DNA of 64,000 bases from Paraburkholderia sp. BL25I1N1 (GCF_003002025.1 NZ_PVZB01000025.1:62001-126000); one strand, 5' to 3'; positions 25,721 to 36,769 are shown, counted from the first letter of the stretch. Made by a program: numbers and translations. Notes: generated from the letters alone by a model not told the origin.

Positions 25721-26275
25721 TCAGGCGTTGGCGGGCGCCTTAAGCACCGTCCATTCGATTTTCACCGCATCGGCATCGGCGCTGCCAAGCCATGCTTCGC
25801 CGTCCTGCACGGTGCATTGCAGCCGCATGGTCCGTTCGGCCAGCGAGCCGAGGGCAGTGGCGACGTCTTCGCCGAGCGTCCAAACCGTCACGTTGCGCAT
25901 GCGCTCAACCTTGTTGCGCACGCCCTGCCACCAGATGTCCGACGCACGGCCGCCGTAGGCAATCACGATCACTTTGTTCGAGCGGCCGCTCGCCTTGGCG
26001 ATGCGCCGTTCGTCCGGCTGGCCGACTTCGATCCAGGTGTCGATCGCGCCGGTCAGATCTTTTTCCCACAGATCCGGCTCGTCCACATCCGACAAACCTT
26101 TGCAGAATTCAAGCCGTTCCTGCGCGAACAGCGCGAACGCGGCGACCCGAACCATCATTCGTTCGTCGGTTTCCGAGGGATGGCGGGCGATCGTCAGCGA
26201 ATGGTCGGCGTAGTAGTGCCGGTCCATGTTGGCGATCTGCAGTTCCGCCTTGTAAATCGTCGATTTGAGAGCCAT
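25721..26275 (-). CDS. yaeQ: YaeQ family protein
   Basis: 184 residues from ATG 26275 (MALKSTIYKAELQIANMDR), the conserved YaeQ N-terminus and the usual family length. The open frame continues upstream but that part is not conserved. HYYADHSLTIARHPSETDERM and VIAYGGRASDIWW are further family signatures. YaeQ has a PD-(D/E)xK nuclease-like fold; a role in haemolysin expression or transcription has been proposed, but its function is not settled. It converges with the VOC gene. Confidence 0.88.
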   Translation of the reverse strand: MALKSTIYKAELQIANMDRHYYADHSLTIARHPSETDERMMVRVAAFALFAQERLEFCKGLSDVDEPDLWEKDLTGAIDTWIEVGQPDERRIAKASGRSNKVIVIAYGGRASDIWWQGVRNKVERMRNVTVWTLGEDVATALGSLAERTMRLQCTVQDGEAWLGSADADAVKIEWTVLKAPANA

Positions 26276-26417
26276 GCCGTTGCTAAACCAGGCGCTCGCT
26301 CCGCCGGAGCGAACTGAAAAAGAATCGTCGACGGCGCGTTGCCGTTTTCCGTGTTTGTTGTACATCTTCTGTCCCTCCCGCGCCGCCAGCCGGCTGTCGT
26401 GACCACGGGAGAAGCAT

Positions 26418-27395
26418 TTATCGCGCCACTGTTGGCTCGAAAGCGGTGCCGTACACCTCGCTAGCGGCTTCCCGCAAGGCTTCCAGCACAACCGAGGCCG
26501 CCGGTGAAAGCAGGTGCGACTGGCGCGTGATGATACCGAATGTATCCATCCTGCACGGTAAATCGATCGGTATCCGCTTCAGAACGCCATACTGTTGGTA
26601 CTGACGCGCCACTTCGTCGGGTAAAACCGCCAACATGTCGCTTTGAAGCAGCAGGCTCGAAATCGCCAGAAAATTGTTGGTATTGACCACGTTTTGCGGC
26701 GGATTCAGCCCGATCTGCGAAAACATCAGATCGAATCGATGACGCAAAACACTGCCCGGAGGATGTAAAACCCAGCTCGCGTTGACGATTCCACGCAGTG
26801 TCAAACCTGTCTCATTTTCGAGATGATGGCCGGGACGCGCCACCACGCAAAGCGGCTCGTCGGCGAGCGGTTCGTAGCGAACTTCAGTCTTGAACTGATT
26901 CTGCCGCTCCAGTACGCGGCCGATCATGATGTCCAGTTCGCCTTCTGCCAGTCGCGGCAGCATCACATCCGAAGTTGCGACCTCTGCCCAGATTTGCAGT
27001 TGCGGATAGCGTTCCTTCACACTGGCAATCGCGCGCGGCACCATGGTCGCCGCGGCCGCCGCGATCACGCCGATCCGCACTTGCCCCGCCAGCCCCGCGC
27101 GCAACGCCGAAATTTCGTCGTGCGCATGACTCAGGTTCGACAGCACCATGCGCGCATGGCGGATCATCACCTCGCCGTATAACGTGGCATGCATGCCGTG
27201 CGGCGTGCGGTCGAACAGGCTCACTTCCAGCATGTCCTCGAGCTCTTTGAGCAGTCGCGACGCCGCGGGCTGGGTCATGCCGAGCACGTCGGCGGCGCGC
27301 CGAACGTTGCCTTCCTCTTCCATTGCCGCGAGCAATAGCAGTTGCCGCGTTTTGAGCCGCGCCCGCACGAACCAGTTCGAGTAGCTACGCGTCAT
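26418..27395 (-). CDS. LysR-family regulator, GbpR-like (sugar-binding protein regulator)
   Basis: 325 residues. An N-terminal winged HTH (RQLLLLAAMEEEGNVRRAAD and MTQPAASRLLKELEDML) precedes a LysR ligand-binding domain. The pattern is that of GbpR-type regulators, which control sugar ABC transporters. It is divergent from the aldehyde dehydrogenase/araFGH/dehydratase cluster and is the likely regulator. GGAGAC precedes the ATG. Candidate LysR half-sites occur around 27,470-27,500 (GGAATTGATATCGGGATA). Confidence 0.92.
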   Translation of the reverse strand: MTRSYSNWFVRARLKTRQLLLLAAMEEEGNVRRAADVLGMTQPAASRLLKELEDMLEVSLFDRTPHGMHATLYGEVMIRHARMVLSNLSHAHDEISALRAGLAGQVRIGVIAAAAATMVPRAIASVKERYPQLQIWAEVATSDVMLPRLAEGELDIMIGRVLERQNQFKTEVRYEPLADEPLCVVARPGHHLENETGLTLRGIVNASWVLHPPGSVLRHRFDLMFSQIGLNPPQNVVNTNNFLAISSLLLQSDMLAVLPDEVARQYQQYGVLKRIPIDLPCRMDTFGIITRQSHLLSPAASVVLEALREAASEVYGTAFEPTVAR

Positions 27396-27583
27396 GGTCT
27401 GTCTCCAGCCTGTTTCCGATTAGGCGGCTCAAACCACGAACCGCGAGCTCTGCCGAGGCAAGGCTCCATCATGCCATACCGGAATTGATATCGGGATAGC
27501 CTAAAAAGGGATTGGAAAGTTATTGGGACGGCTCATACCATTCGTGGACTTTCTGAGCTTCCTATCTGGCGCCTTCCCCGTCG

Positions 27584-29032
27584 ATGAACCGCGATCCGCT
27601 CGTCCCACTCGTTGCAAGCCCGTTTCGCCACTACATCAATGGCGGATGGGAGACGGGCGCGACCACGGGCGTCTCGCTCAATCCGTCGGACCTGGACGAT
27701 CCTGTCGGCGAATATGTGCGAGCCGACGTGCGACAAACCGATATGGCCATCGAGGCCGCGCACGCAGCCTTCGGCGAGTGGTCGCTTGGTTCGGCACAGC
27801 GTCGCGCGGATGCGCTCGACGCCATCGGCAGCGAGATGCTCGCGCGCCGCGACGAACTGGGCCGGCTGCTGGCGCGTGAAGTCGGCAAGACGCTGCCCGA
27901 CGCTTTGGTCGAGGCGACGCGTGCTGGGCAGACCTTCAAACTGTGCGCGGCGGAAGCCTTGCGTGTCTTCGCCGAACCCGTCGCGTCGACGCGTGCCGGC
28001 GTCGAGATCGACGTAACGCGCGAACCGCTCGGCGTGGTCGGCATCATCGCTCCATGGAGCGCGCCGCTGGCGATTGCCGCGGCGAAGATCGGCGCTGCGC
28101 TCGCTCATGGCAATTGCGTCGTCTTCAAACCGGCCGAATCGACACCGGCTTGCGCGGCGGCGCTGGCCTCGATCATCAGCCGCGCCGGTTTGCCCGCGGG
28201 CGTGTTCAACCTCGTGATGGGCAGCGGCCGTCAGGTCGGCGCACGGATTGCCGCGCATCCGCTGACGGCGGCCGTTAGCTTCACCGGTTCGGCGGAAACC
28301 GGCACGCGCGTGCTGCAAGCCGCCGTCGCTCGGCAGGCGCGCGTGCAACTTGAGATGGGCGGCAAGAATCCCTTCGTCGTATTGGCCGACGCCGATCTGG
28401 AAGGCGCCGTCGAAGCCGCCTTGAGCGGCGCCTATGGCTCGACGGGTCAGCGCAGCACGGCGGCGGCGCGGCTGATTGTCGAAGGTGCGGTGTTTGAGCC
28501 GTTCGTGGACGCATTGCAGGCGAAGCTCGCGAGACTCTCGATCGATCATGCCCTGAAGCACGGCACCGACATGGGTCCCGTGGCCAACGCCGCGCAGTTG
28601 GAACGCAATCTCGACTATGTGCGCATCGGCCAACAGGAAGGCGCGCAATTGCTGCATGGTGGCCGCCAACTGGAGCGCGCGACACGCGGCTATTTTTTCG
28701 AGCCGGCGCTCTTCATCGGCGAACCGGAACATCGTGTCGCGCGGGAGGAAATCTTCGGCCCCGTTGCCGTCGCGCTGCGCGCGGACGACTACGATCACGC
28801 GCTGCATCTCGCGAACGACACCGCTTACGGTCTGTGCGCCGGCATTTGCACGCGCTCGCTCAATCGCGCGCGGCATTTCCGCCGTCATGTGCATAGCGGC
28901 CTTGTCACGATCAATCTGCCGACCACGGCCGTCGAGCGTCACGCGCCCGGCGGCGGCCGCAAAGCGTCCGCTTATGGCGCAACGGACGCGGCCTTCTGGA
29001 GCGCCGTGAAAACGGCGTACGTGGCGGGCTGA
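27584..29032 (+). CDS. Aldehyde dehydrogenase-like protein lacking the catalytic cysteine
   Basis: 482 residues of ALDH-superfamily sequence, placed where bacteria with the oxidative arabinose pathway keep 2-oxoglutarate-semialdehyde dehydrogenase. Cofactor-site motifs (VVFKPAESTP, FTGSAETG), the general base Glu257 (LEMGGKNP) and EEIFGPV are intact. However, the nucleophile motif reads STGQRSTA, with Ser291 in place of Cys. The oxyanion Asn of the usual PWNxP is also replaced (PWSAP, Ser159). It is probably catalytically dead or altered. The protein is full length with normal codon use and no frameshift. The RBS is weak. It is first in a co-directional run with araFGH. Confidence 0.9.
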   Translation: MNRDPLVPLVASPFRHYINGGWETGATTGVSLNPSDLDDPVGEYVRADVRQTDMAIEAAHAAFGEWSLGSAQRRADALDAIGSEMLARRDELGRLLAREVGKTLPDALVEATRAGQTFKLCAAEALRVFAEPVASTRAGVEIDVTREPLGVVGIIAPWSAPLAIAAAKIGAALAHGNCVVFKPAESTPACAAALASIISRAGLPAGVFNLVMGSGRQVGARIAAHPLTAAVSFTGSAETGTRVLQAAVARQARVQLEMGGKNPFVVLADADLEGAVEAALSGAYGSTGQRSTAAARLIVEGAVFEPFVDALQAKLARLSIDHALKHGTDMGPVANAAQLERNLDYVRIGQQEGAQLLHGGRQLERATRGYFFEPALFIGEPEHRVAREEIFGPVAVALRADDYDHALHLANDTAYGLCAGICTRSLNRARHFRRHVHSGLVTINLPTTAVERHAPGGGRKASAYGATDAAFWSAVKTAYVAG

Positions 29033-29158
29033 TGGTCATGCGATCGCTTCACGTCACCATGCATTCCAACGTCCATCCGCGTCCCCGCTGACGTCGCCGT
29101 GCATCAACCGCTGCAATCAAATAAATCAACGCAGCTTTTTCAACTTCAGGAGACAGGT

Positions 29159-30163
29159 ATGACCAGCAAGCTTCGCCGTTTGACGCTAACCGCAATGGCT
29201 GCCGCCGCCCTCGCCGCGCCTTTTGCCATGCAACTTTCCGCGCACGCGGACGCGCCGCTCAAAGTCGGCTTCCTCGTCAAGATGCCGGAACAGGCCTGGT
29301 TCATCAACGAACAGAAAGCCGCTAGCGCGCTCGGCCAGAAGGACGGCTTCTCGGTGGTGAACATCGGCACGCCGGACGGTGAAAAAGTGCTGGCCGCGAT
29401 CGACAACCTCGGCGCGCAAGGCGCCAAAGGCTTCGTGATCTGCGCGCCGGACGTGCGTCTCGGACCGGCGATCCAGGCGCGCGCCAAGCGCTACAACATG
29501 AAGTTCGTCACCGTCGACGATCAACTGGTCGACTCGACCGGCAAGCCGCTGGCGAACGTGCCGCATCTGGGCATGTCCGCGTTCAAGATCGGCAATCAGG
29601 TCGGCACGGCCATTGCCGAAGAGATGAAACGCCGCGGCTGGAAGCCGGAAGAAGTCGGCGCGCTGCGCATCACGAACTACGAATTGCCGACCGCGAAACT
29701 GCGCACCGACGGCGCGACACAATCGCTCATTGCCGGCGGCTTCAAGAAGGAAAACATCTTCGACGCCCCGCAAAAGACGACCGATGACGAAGGCGGCTTC
29801 AACGCGTCGTCGCCGGTGCTCGCGCAGCATCCGAACATCAAGAAGTGGGTGATCTTCGCGCTCAACGAGGAAAGCGTGCTGGGCGGCGTACGCGCGACCG
29901 AGCAGTTGCATATTCCGGCTGCGGACGTGATCGGCGTCGGCATCAACGGCGCGGGCGAAGCGTTCGCCGAATTCCAGAAGAAGGAACCGACGGGCTTCTA
30001 CGGCACGATCGCCGTGAGCTCGACGATGCACGGCAAGGAAAGCACGGAGAACCTCGTCGAGTGGATCAAGGACGGTAAGCAGCCGGCCGCCGATACGCAG
30101 ACCACCGGCAAGCTGATGGTGCGCAGCAACTGGCAGGACGTGCGCAAAGAACTCGGTATTTAA
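29159..30163 (+). CDS. araF: L-arabinose-type ABC transporter substrate-binding protein
   Basis: 334 residues from ATG 29159 with AGGAG upstream. A signal peptide (about 1-31, ending AHADA) leads into a periplasmic-binding type I fold: LKVGFLVKMPEQAWFINEQ, then FVICAPDVRLGPAI, and a late GVGINGAGEAFAEFQ. The pattern is AraF. It captures a pentose, probably L-arabinose, in the periplasm for AraG/AraH. A stable intergenic stem-loop separates it from araG. Confidence 0.93.
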   Translation: MTSKLRRLTLTAMAAAALAAPFAMQLSAHADAPLKVGFLVKMPEQAWFINEQKAASALGQKDGFSVVNIGTPDGEKVLAAIDNLGAQGAKGFVICAPDVRLGPAIQARAKRYNMKFVTVDDQLVDSTGKPLANVPHLGMSAFKIGNQVGTAIAEEMKRRGWKPEEVGALRITNYELPTAKLRTDGATQSLIAGGFKKENIFDAPQKTTDDEGGFNASSPVLAQHPNIKKWVIFALNEESVLGGVRATEQLHIPAADVIGVGINGAGEAFAEFQKKEPTGFYGTIAVSSTMHGKESTENLVEWIKDGKQPAADTQTTGKLMVRSNWQDVRKELGI

Positions 30164-30184
30164 GCGGGATTCGAGTTTGCACGC

Positions 30185-30219
30185 TGCGGGCCATCTCGCT
30201 CACGCGAGAGCGGCCCGCA
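30185..30219 (+). promoter_or_regulatory. Intercistronic stem-loop between araF and araG
   Basis: TGCGGGCC (30185-30192) pairs perfectly with GGCCCGCA (30212-30219), with an inner TCTCGC/GCGAGA stem. There is no T-run, so it is not a classical terminator. Such hairpins after binding-protein genes often protect the upstream mRNA and give the binding protein an excess over the ATPase and permease. Confidence 0.6.
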
Positions 30220-30248
30220 TAGGTTGTTCACCAGCTTGAGGTTTTTTG

Positions 30249-31796
30249 ATGATGTTCCCACACATTGATCCCCACACCGCCGAAGCGGCACCCTCGCCCG
30301 CGCTCGCGTCCACCGAGCCGTATCTGCGGCTCGACAGGATCACCGTGCGCTTTCCCGGCGTGCTCGCGCTCGACCAGGTGTCGCTCGACGTGCGGCGCGG
30401 CGAAGTGCACGGCTTGATGGGCGAGAACGGCGCCGGCAAATCGACGCTGCTCAAGGTGTTGTCCGGCGTGAATCAGCCGGCGGCGGGCACCTTGTCGCTC
30501 GATGGCGTCGAACAGCAATTCATCACGACCAAGGCCGCGATTGCCGCGGGCGTGGCAATCATCTATCAGGAACTGCATCTCGTGCCGGAACTGACGGTTG
30601 CGGAAAACCTGATGCTCGGCGCCCTGCCCAATCGTTTCGGGGTACTGGACGAAAAAGCGCTGGTAGCGCGCGCGGTGCGCGAGCTGGAACGGCTCGGCGA
30701 AAAGATCGATCCGTCGCAGCAAGTAAAGAATCTCTCGATCGGCCAGCGGCAAATGATCGAAATCGGCAAGGCGCTGATGCGCGACGCGCGCGTGATCGCG
30801 TTCGACGAACCGACCAGTTCGCTGTCCTCGCGTGAGACGACGCAACTGTTCCGGATCATTCGTGCGTTGAAGGCCGAAGGCCGCGCGATCATCTACGTCA
30901 CGCATCGAATGGATGAAGTCTACGAGTTGTGCGATCGCGTGACGGTGTTTCGCGATGGCCGCCGCATCGATACGTTCGAAGCGGGCGAAGGACTCGACCG
31001 TGATCGCCTGATCAGCTGCATGGTGGGCCGTTCGATCGCCGACGTGTACGGCTATCGCTCGCGCGACCTTGGCGACGTGCAACTCGACGTCAAGGAATTG
31101 ATGGGACGCGGCCTGCGTGAACCGGCTTCTTTCACCGCACGCAAAGGCGAAATCGTCGGCTTTTTCGGACTCGTAGGCGCGGGGCGGTCAGAGTTGATGA
31201 AGCTCATCTACGGCGCGGTCAAACCCGCAGCCGGCGAGATCACGCTCAAAGGCAAGCGCGTGCGTTTTGCCACGCCGCGCGACGCCGTGCGCGCGGGCGT
31301 CGCGCTCTGTCCGGAAGATCGCAAGCAGGAAGGCATCGTTTCGATCGCGTCGGTATCGGACAACCTCAACATCAGCTGCCGACGCCATTTCAGCCGCTTC
31401 AACGTGCTCAACGGGCGCAAGGAAGCGCAGACCGCCAAAGAGTTCATCGGCAAGCTTGCGATCAAAACGCGTAATGGCGACACGCCGATCGGCACGCTCT
31501 CCGGCGGCAATCAGCAGAAGGTGATTCTGTCGCGCTGGCTCGCCGAAGACATCGACGTGTTCCTGATGGACGAACCCACGCGCGGCATCGACGTCGGCGC
31601 GCGCAGCGAGATTTATGGGCTGCTGTATGGGCTCGCCGAAGCGGGCCGCACGGTGATCGTCGTGTCGAGCGATCTCGCCGAAGTGATCGGCGTGGCGGAC
31701 CGCGTGATCGTGATGAAGGAAGGCCGCATTGTCGGCGATCTGCCCAAGGCGCAGGCCACGCCGGATGCGCTCATCAAGCTCGCCCTGCCCCGCTGA
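30249..31796 (+). CDS. araG: L-arabinose-type ABC transporter ATP-binding protein
   Basis: 515 residues from ATG 30249, with GAGG eight bases upstream. It has two ABC domains. The first has GENGAGKST and the signature LSIGQRQM. The second has FGLVGAGRSEL in place of a standard Walker A, and the signature LSGGNQQK, typical of the degenerate second domain in RbsA/AraG/XylG ATPases. It drives sugar import with AraH. Confidence 0.95.
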   Translation: MMFPHIDPHTAEAAPSPALASTEPYLRLDRITVRFPGVLALDQVSLDVRRGEVHGLMGENGAGKSTLLKVLSGVNQPAAGTLSLDGVEQQFITTKAAIAAGVAIIYQELHLVPELTVAENLMLGALPNRFGVLDEKALVARAVRELERLGEKIDPSQQVKNLSIGQRQMIEIGKALMRDARVIAFDEPTSSLSSRETTQLFRIIRALKAEGRAIIYVTHRMDEVYELCDRVTVFRDGRRIDTFEAGEGLDRDRLISCMVGRSIADVYGYRSRDLGDVQLDVKELMGRGLREPASFTARKGEIVGFFGLVGAGRSELMKLIYGAVKPAAGEITLKGKRVRFATPRDAVRAGVALCPEDRKQEGIVSIASVSDNLNISCRRHFSRFNVLNGRKEAQTAKEFIGKLAIKTRNGDTPIGTLSGGNQQKVILSRWLAEDIDVFLMDEPTRGIDVGARSEIYGLLYGLAEAGRTVIVVSSDLAEVIGVADRVIVMKEGRIVGDLPKAQATPDALIKLALPR

Positions 31797-31867
31797 GCTC
31801 AGCCGCATACGCACGAGAACACGAAGCCAACTGAATCGAATCGCGTCATAGAAACGGAATAAACACC

Positions 31868-32872
31868 ATGCAGACACCCTCAACCGATTCCTCGACCCCA
31901 GCCGTCGCCTCAGCGGGCCTGAGCGCGCGCGCCGCGCGCACCTGGGACCTGATCAACAAGTCCGGCATCGTGATGGTGTTTGTGATTCTGTTCGCGGCTT
32001 TGTCGTTCACCGTGCCGGATTTTCTAAGCTCGCGAAACATCCAGGGCTTGCTGCTCTCCGTCACGCTGATCGGCTCGATCTCCGTGACGATGATGTTCGT
32101 GCTTGCGCTCGGCGAAGTCGATTTGTCGGTGGCGTCGATCGTCGCGTTCGCGGGCGTGGTGGCGTCCACCTTGATCACCGCGACGCATAGCGTGATGCTC
32201 GGCGTCGCGGCCGGCGTGCTCGCGGGCGGCGCGGTCGGGCTCGTCAACGGCGTGCTGGTTGCGCGCTACAAGATCAACTCGCTGATCGTCACGCTGGCCA
32301 TGATGGAGGTCGTGCGCGGCCTTGCCTACATCACCTCGAATGGCGACGCCGTGATGATCTCCGAAGAGCGTTTCTTCGACCTCGGCGGCGGCGCGTTCCT
32401 CGGCATTTCGTATCCGATCTGGAGCAACATCGTCGGCTTCGTGCTGTTCGGCTTTTTGCTGAAGAAAACCGTGTTCGGCAAGAACGTGCTGGCCGTCGGC
32501 GGCAATAGCGAGGCAGCGTTGCTGGCGGGCTTGCCGGTGACGCGGATCAAGATCACAGTGTTCGTATTGCAGGGCCTCGTCACCGGGTTTGCAGGCGTGA
32601 TGCTTGCGTCGCGTATGAGTCTGGGAGATCCGAAGACCTCGGTCGGCCTCGAACTCGGCGTGATTTCCGCGTGCGTGCTCGGCGGCGTGTCGCTCACGGG
32701 CGGCGTCGCGACGATTTCCGGTGTGCTGGTCGGCGTGCTGATCATGGGCTCGGTGCAGGACGCCATGAGCCTGCTCAACGTGCCGACCTTTTACCAATAC
32801 CTGATTCGCGGCGGGATCCTGCTGCTCGCGGTGCTGTTCGATCAGTTCCGCCGCAGCAAGCGCGTGCACTGA
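31868..32872 (+). CDS. araH: L-arabinose-type ABC transporter permease
   Basis: 334 residues, hydrophobic throughout, with about 9-10 membrane segments. A cytoplasmic N-terminus of about 35 residues precedes the first helix. The family loop ALGEVDLSVASIVAF and the late GVISACVLGGVSLTGGVATI are characteristic of RbsC/AraH permeases. It is 71 bp from araG and 38 bp from the dehydratase, within one operon. Confidence 0.94.
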   Translation: MQTPSTDSSTPAVASAGLSARAARTWDLINKSGIVMVFVILFAALSFTVPDFLSSRNIQGLLLSVTLIGSISVTMMFVLALGEVDLSVASIVAFAGVVASTLITATHSVMLGVAAGVLAGGAVGLVNGVLVARYKINSLIVTLAMMEVVRGLAYITSNGDAVMISEERFFDLGGGAFLGISYPIWSNIVGFVLFGFLLKKTVFGKNVLAVGGNSEAALLAGLPVTRIKITVFVLQGLVTGFAGVMLASRMSLGDPKTSVGLELGVISACVLGGVSLTGGVATISGVLVGVLIMGSVQDAMSLLNVPTFYQYLIRGGILLLAVLFDQFRRSKRVH

Positions 32873-32910
32873 CGCACGCCCCGCCCCCACGTTTGCCAAC
32901 AGGAGATTTC

Positions 32911-34644
<1,734 letters not shown>

Positions 34645-34697
34645 CCGGCGCATCATGAACTGACGGTTGTTCCCTGCGCTTTGCGAGAAGGCGTACT

Positions 34698-34734
34698 GCC
34701 GATGCGGATTCAGACGATCCGCATCGGCTTTTTT
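34698..34734 (+). terminator. Intrinsic terminator of the arabinose cluster
   Basis: GCCGATGCGGA (34698-34708) pairs with TCCGCATCGGC (34718-34728) around a 9-nt loop, followed by six T. It lies 54 bp after the dehydratase stop. Confidence 0.88.
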
Positions 34735-34769
34735 CTGTCCATCCGAAAGTAGGGTTAAAGCGTGCAAAT

Positions 34770-34804
34770 AAAATCGGCCGGGCATTAATGCCCAGCCGAT
34801 TTTT
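34770..34804. terminator. Bidirectional terminator hairpin
   Basis: AAAATCGGC (34770-34778) pairs with GCCGATTTT (34795-34803) and encloses an inner GGGCAT/ATGCCC stem. A/T tracts on both sides allow termination either way. It separates the arabinose cluster from the minus-strand gene that ends at 34903. A further palindrome without a T-run lies at about 34,867-34,892. Confidence 0.75.
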
Positions 34805-34902
34805 AACTCACAGGTTCACCACCTCCGGCTTATCGAGTCAGAGGACGGAGGCGCGCGTGCAAAATCACATTCCGGCATATCGCCGGAATGTACGCGTTCA
34901 GC

Positions 34903-35241
34903 CTATTGCTTGATGAATCGATCGTTTGCCCACAGGCCTTGCGTATCGCTATTACCCGAATTCACGAATTCGATGTCGTGGCCAACTACGCGGACGACGC
35001 GGAAACTTGAGTTTTCCGGTGTCGAAACACACTGGTATCCGGAGAAAAATTCCTGCATCTTTTGCTGTTCACCAGCTTGCGCATGCTGGTCGGCGGCGTC
35101 GAGTTTATCCTTCGACAGGCAGCCATATGCGTTGGCCTTGAACTGGATAGTCTGCTGCGGCTTGATCATGACGTCTTGCGCCTGAACAGTAGCGGCGGCC
35201 AATCCCGCAATGGCGAAAACAACGGCGATTCGCATTTTCAT
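34903..35241 (-). CDS. Small secreted protein of unknown function
   Basis: 112 residues. A clear signal peptide (about residues 1-21, ending VQA) precedes a mature domain of about 90 residues with two cysteines (GCLSKDKLD and YQCVST) that could form a disulphide. A Gln/Lys-rich helix lies between them. GGAGGAAAA precedes the ATG. I recognise no family. It is probably periplasmic. Confidence 0.75.
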   Translation of the reverse strand: MKMRIAVVFAIAGLAAATVQAQDVMIKPQQTIQFKANAYGCLSKDKLDAADQHAQAGEQQKMQEFFSGYQCVSTPENSSFRVVRVVGHDIEFVNSGNSDTQGLWANDRFIKQ

Positions 35242-35695
35242 ATTTTCCTCCGGTGCGGGTGGATACTCAGGTTAGCTATGTATTTAACTTTAACTTTGAA
35301 CCCGCATCTTGCACTTTAGGAGAACGTGAGAGAACGACAAGCACATCTTGTGTGCGGTCGCAACAGCGGCGAATTGTCGCACCTCCTCTTGTGCCTGCCT
35401 GATCGTTACGCATCGGCCTAAACAGCGTTGATTACGATGGATAACTAAACGCCTAACAGGCCACGCCGCTTTCACCAGTAACGCTTTGCGGCACGTATTC
35501 GCGTAAACGAGCAGCCGCATTTAAATGTTTTGCGAAAGTTAGTTAGAAGACTTGGTGCATTGCACACAAAGTCATTCAACCGACTAAACGGAAATTACAA
35601 AATAACGGTGTATTTGCAGAAGATAAACGGTGCCAGGCGAGAAAGCAGGGTGCGCGGCGCCTTGTCATCCGGCAGCGTTGCGCGCGATCGCAACG
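35242..35695. other. Gap of lower GC without a supported gene
   Basis: These 454 bp are visibly more A/T-rich than the surroundings, especially 35,520-35,630. Short frames on both strands lack RBS and similarity to anything recognised. The right-hand part probably contains the promoter for the secreted protein, near the repeated TTAACTTTAACTTT at about 35,284. It looks like decayed or recently acquired DNA. Confidence 0.4.
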
Positions 35696-36237
35696 TCAAT
35701 CGATGCGCCGATTGGCCTCAAAAAACTCAGACTGGAACATGCACATACGCAAAGCGTTGTGATAGCTGCCATTGCCGAAAAATTCCTCGATCAGTTCGGC
35801 CTCGTGCCTGAAGCCGCACTTTTCGTAGACGTGAATCGCCGCGGTATTCGACTTGTCGACGATTAAGTAGACCTTGCGCAGATTCAGCACGGAAAACGCA
35901 TAGTCCGTGGCGAGCCGAGTGGCAAGCGTGGCGTAGCCGCGGCCCTGTCATGCGGCGCGATGATGATCTGAAACTCGCCGCGTCGATGAATGTAGTCCAG
36001 TTCGATCAACTCGACCACGCCGACGGTCTGCCCCTCGTTGTCGATCGCCACAAAGCGCCGTTCGCGCAAGTCGTGCACGTGCTGGTCGTAAAGCTGGGTC
36101 AGTTCGGAGAAGGTTTCGTACGGCTCCTCGAACCAGTAACGCATGATTTTCGCGTTGTTGTTCACTTCGTGGACGAAGCGCAGATCGGTGCGCTCGAGCG
36201 GGCGCAAGGTGAGTTCGCTGCTGCGTTCAGTCGTCAT
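35696..36237 (-). pseudogene. speG: Frameshifted spermidine N-acetyltransferase (SpeG-like GNAT)
   Basis: The frame from ATG 36237 (with AAGGGGAA upstream) encodes SpeG-like sequence: LTLRPLERTDLRFVHEVNNN, MRYWFEEPYETF and RGEFQIIIAP. It then leaves frame just before the acetyl-CoA loop. The C-terminal half (VLNLRKVYLIVDKSNTAAIH onward to 35696) continues in another frame. The total of 542 nt is one short of a multiple of three, as for a single-base deletion at the CCC run at about 35,943-35,945 (GGG on the coding strand). SpeG acetylates spermidine and limits polyamine toxicity. A sequencing error is possible. Confidence 0.8.
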
Positions 36238-36517
36238 TGGATTCCCCTTGAGAATTGCTGGTTTGAATGCGCGCGGTTCGTGCACGCAAACACGCTTCCG
36301 GTTAGTCAGGACGAGGGGGCAGGGAGTTCTTGCACGCGCTCGCACGCCATCAGCACTTTTTCGGTAAGTCAGGCGTCAAGTGAGTCCGGCGAGACCACGG
36401 CGTCGCGGTGACGCTGGTCCGGTGTCCGGTTTGATCGCCACGATAATGAGGCGCGGGACGGTGCAGGTACGCGCGGTGCTCTACAATGAAATCATGCTCC
36501 TGCGATCGGAGGCCACC

Positions 36518-36697
36518 GTGATCGAGCACTTGATATTGGGCGTTTTTCTGGTCATTCCGCTACTCATCGTCGCTTTTCTTTTCTCCGACGAGCTGTGGCA
36601 AGAACACCGCCATCTGCACGAGATGCGGCCCATGCATGTGAGGCCGCGCCGCATCGACTGGCGGCATCCGCTGCGCCGCTCGCGGGATCGTCTGTAA
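36518..36697 (+). CDS. Small single-pass membrane protein
   Basis: 59 residues from GTG 36518, chosen because GGAGG lies seven bases upstream; an in-frame ATG at 36494 lacks an RBS. A hydrophobic helix (about 3-23) is followed by a His/Arg-rich cytoplasmic tail (EHRHLHEMRPMHVRPRR). No family is known to me. It converges with the HIT gene. Confidence 0.6.
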   Translation: MIEHLILGVFLVIPLLIVAFLFSDELWQEHRHLHEMRPMHVRPRRIDWRHPLRRSRDRL

Positions 36698-36769
36698 CGG
36701 CGGTTTCAGCCGCTTTGACCCCTGTTACGGTGCATAAGCTCACCGTGCGGACGACGAGGCGAGTCGCCC

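Noticed and set aside
30228..31082. 284-codon frame antisense to araG
   Set aside because: Shadow of araG, which has full ABC ATPase motifs.
34867..34892. Palindrome CATTCCGGC...GCCGGAATG as a terminator
   Set aside because: Good stem but no T-run on either strand; a better terminator lies 65 bp away. Kept only as a note.
35290..35811. Two small frames, one on each strand, in the low-GC gap
   Set aside because: No RBS or recognisable features; the plus-strand frame runs into the speG pseudogene.
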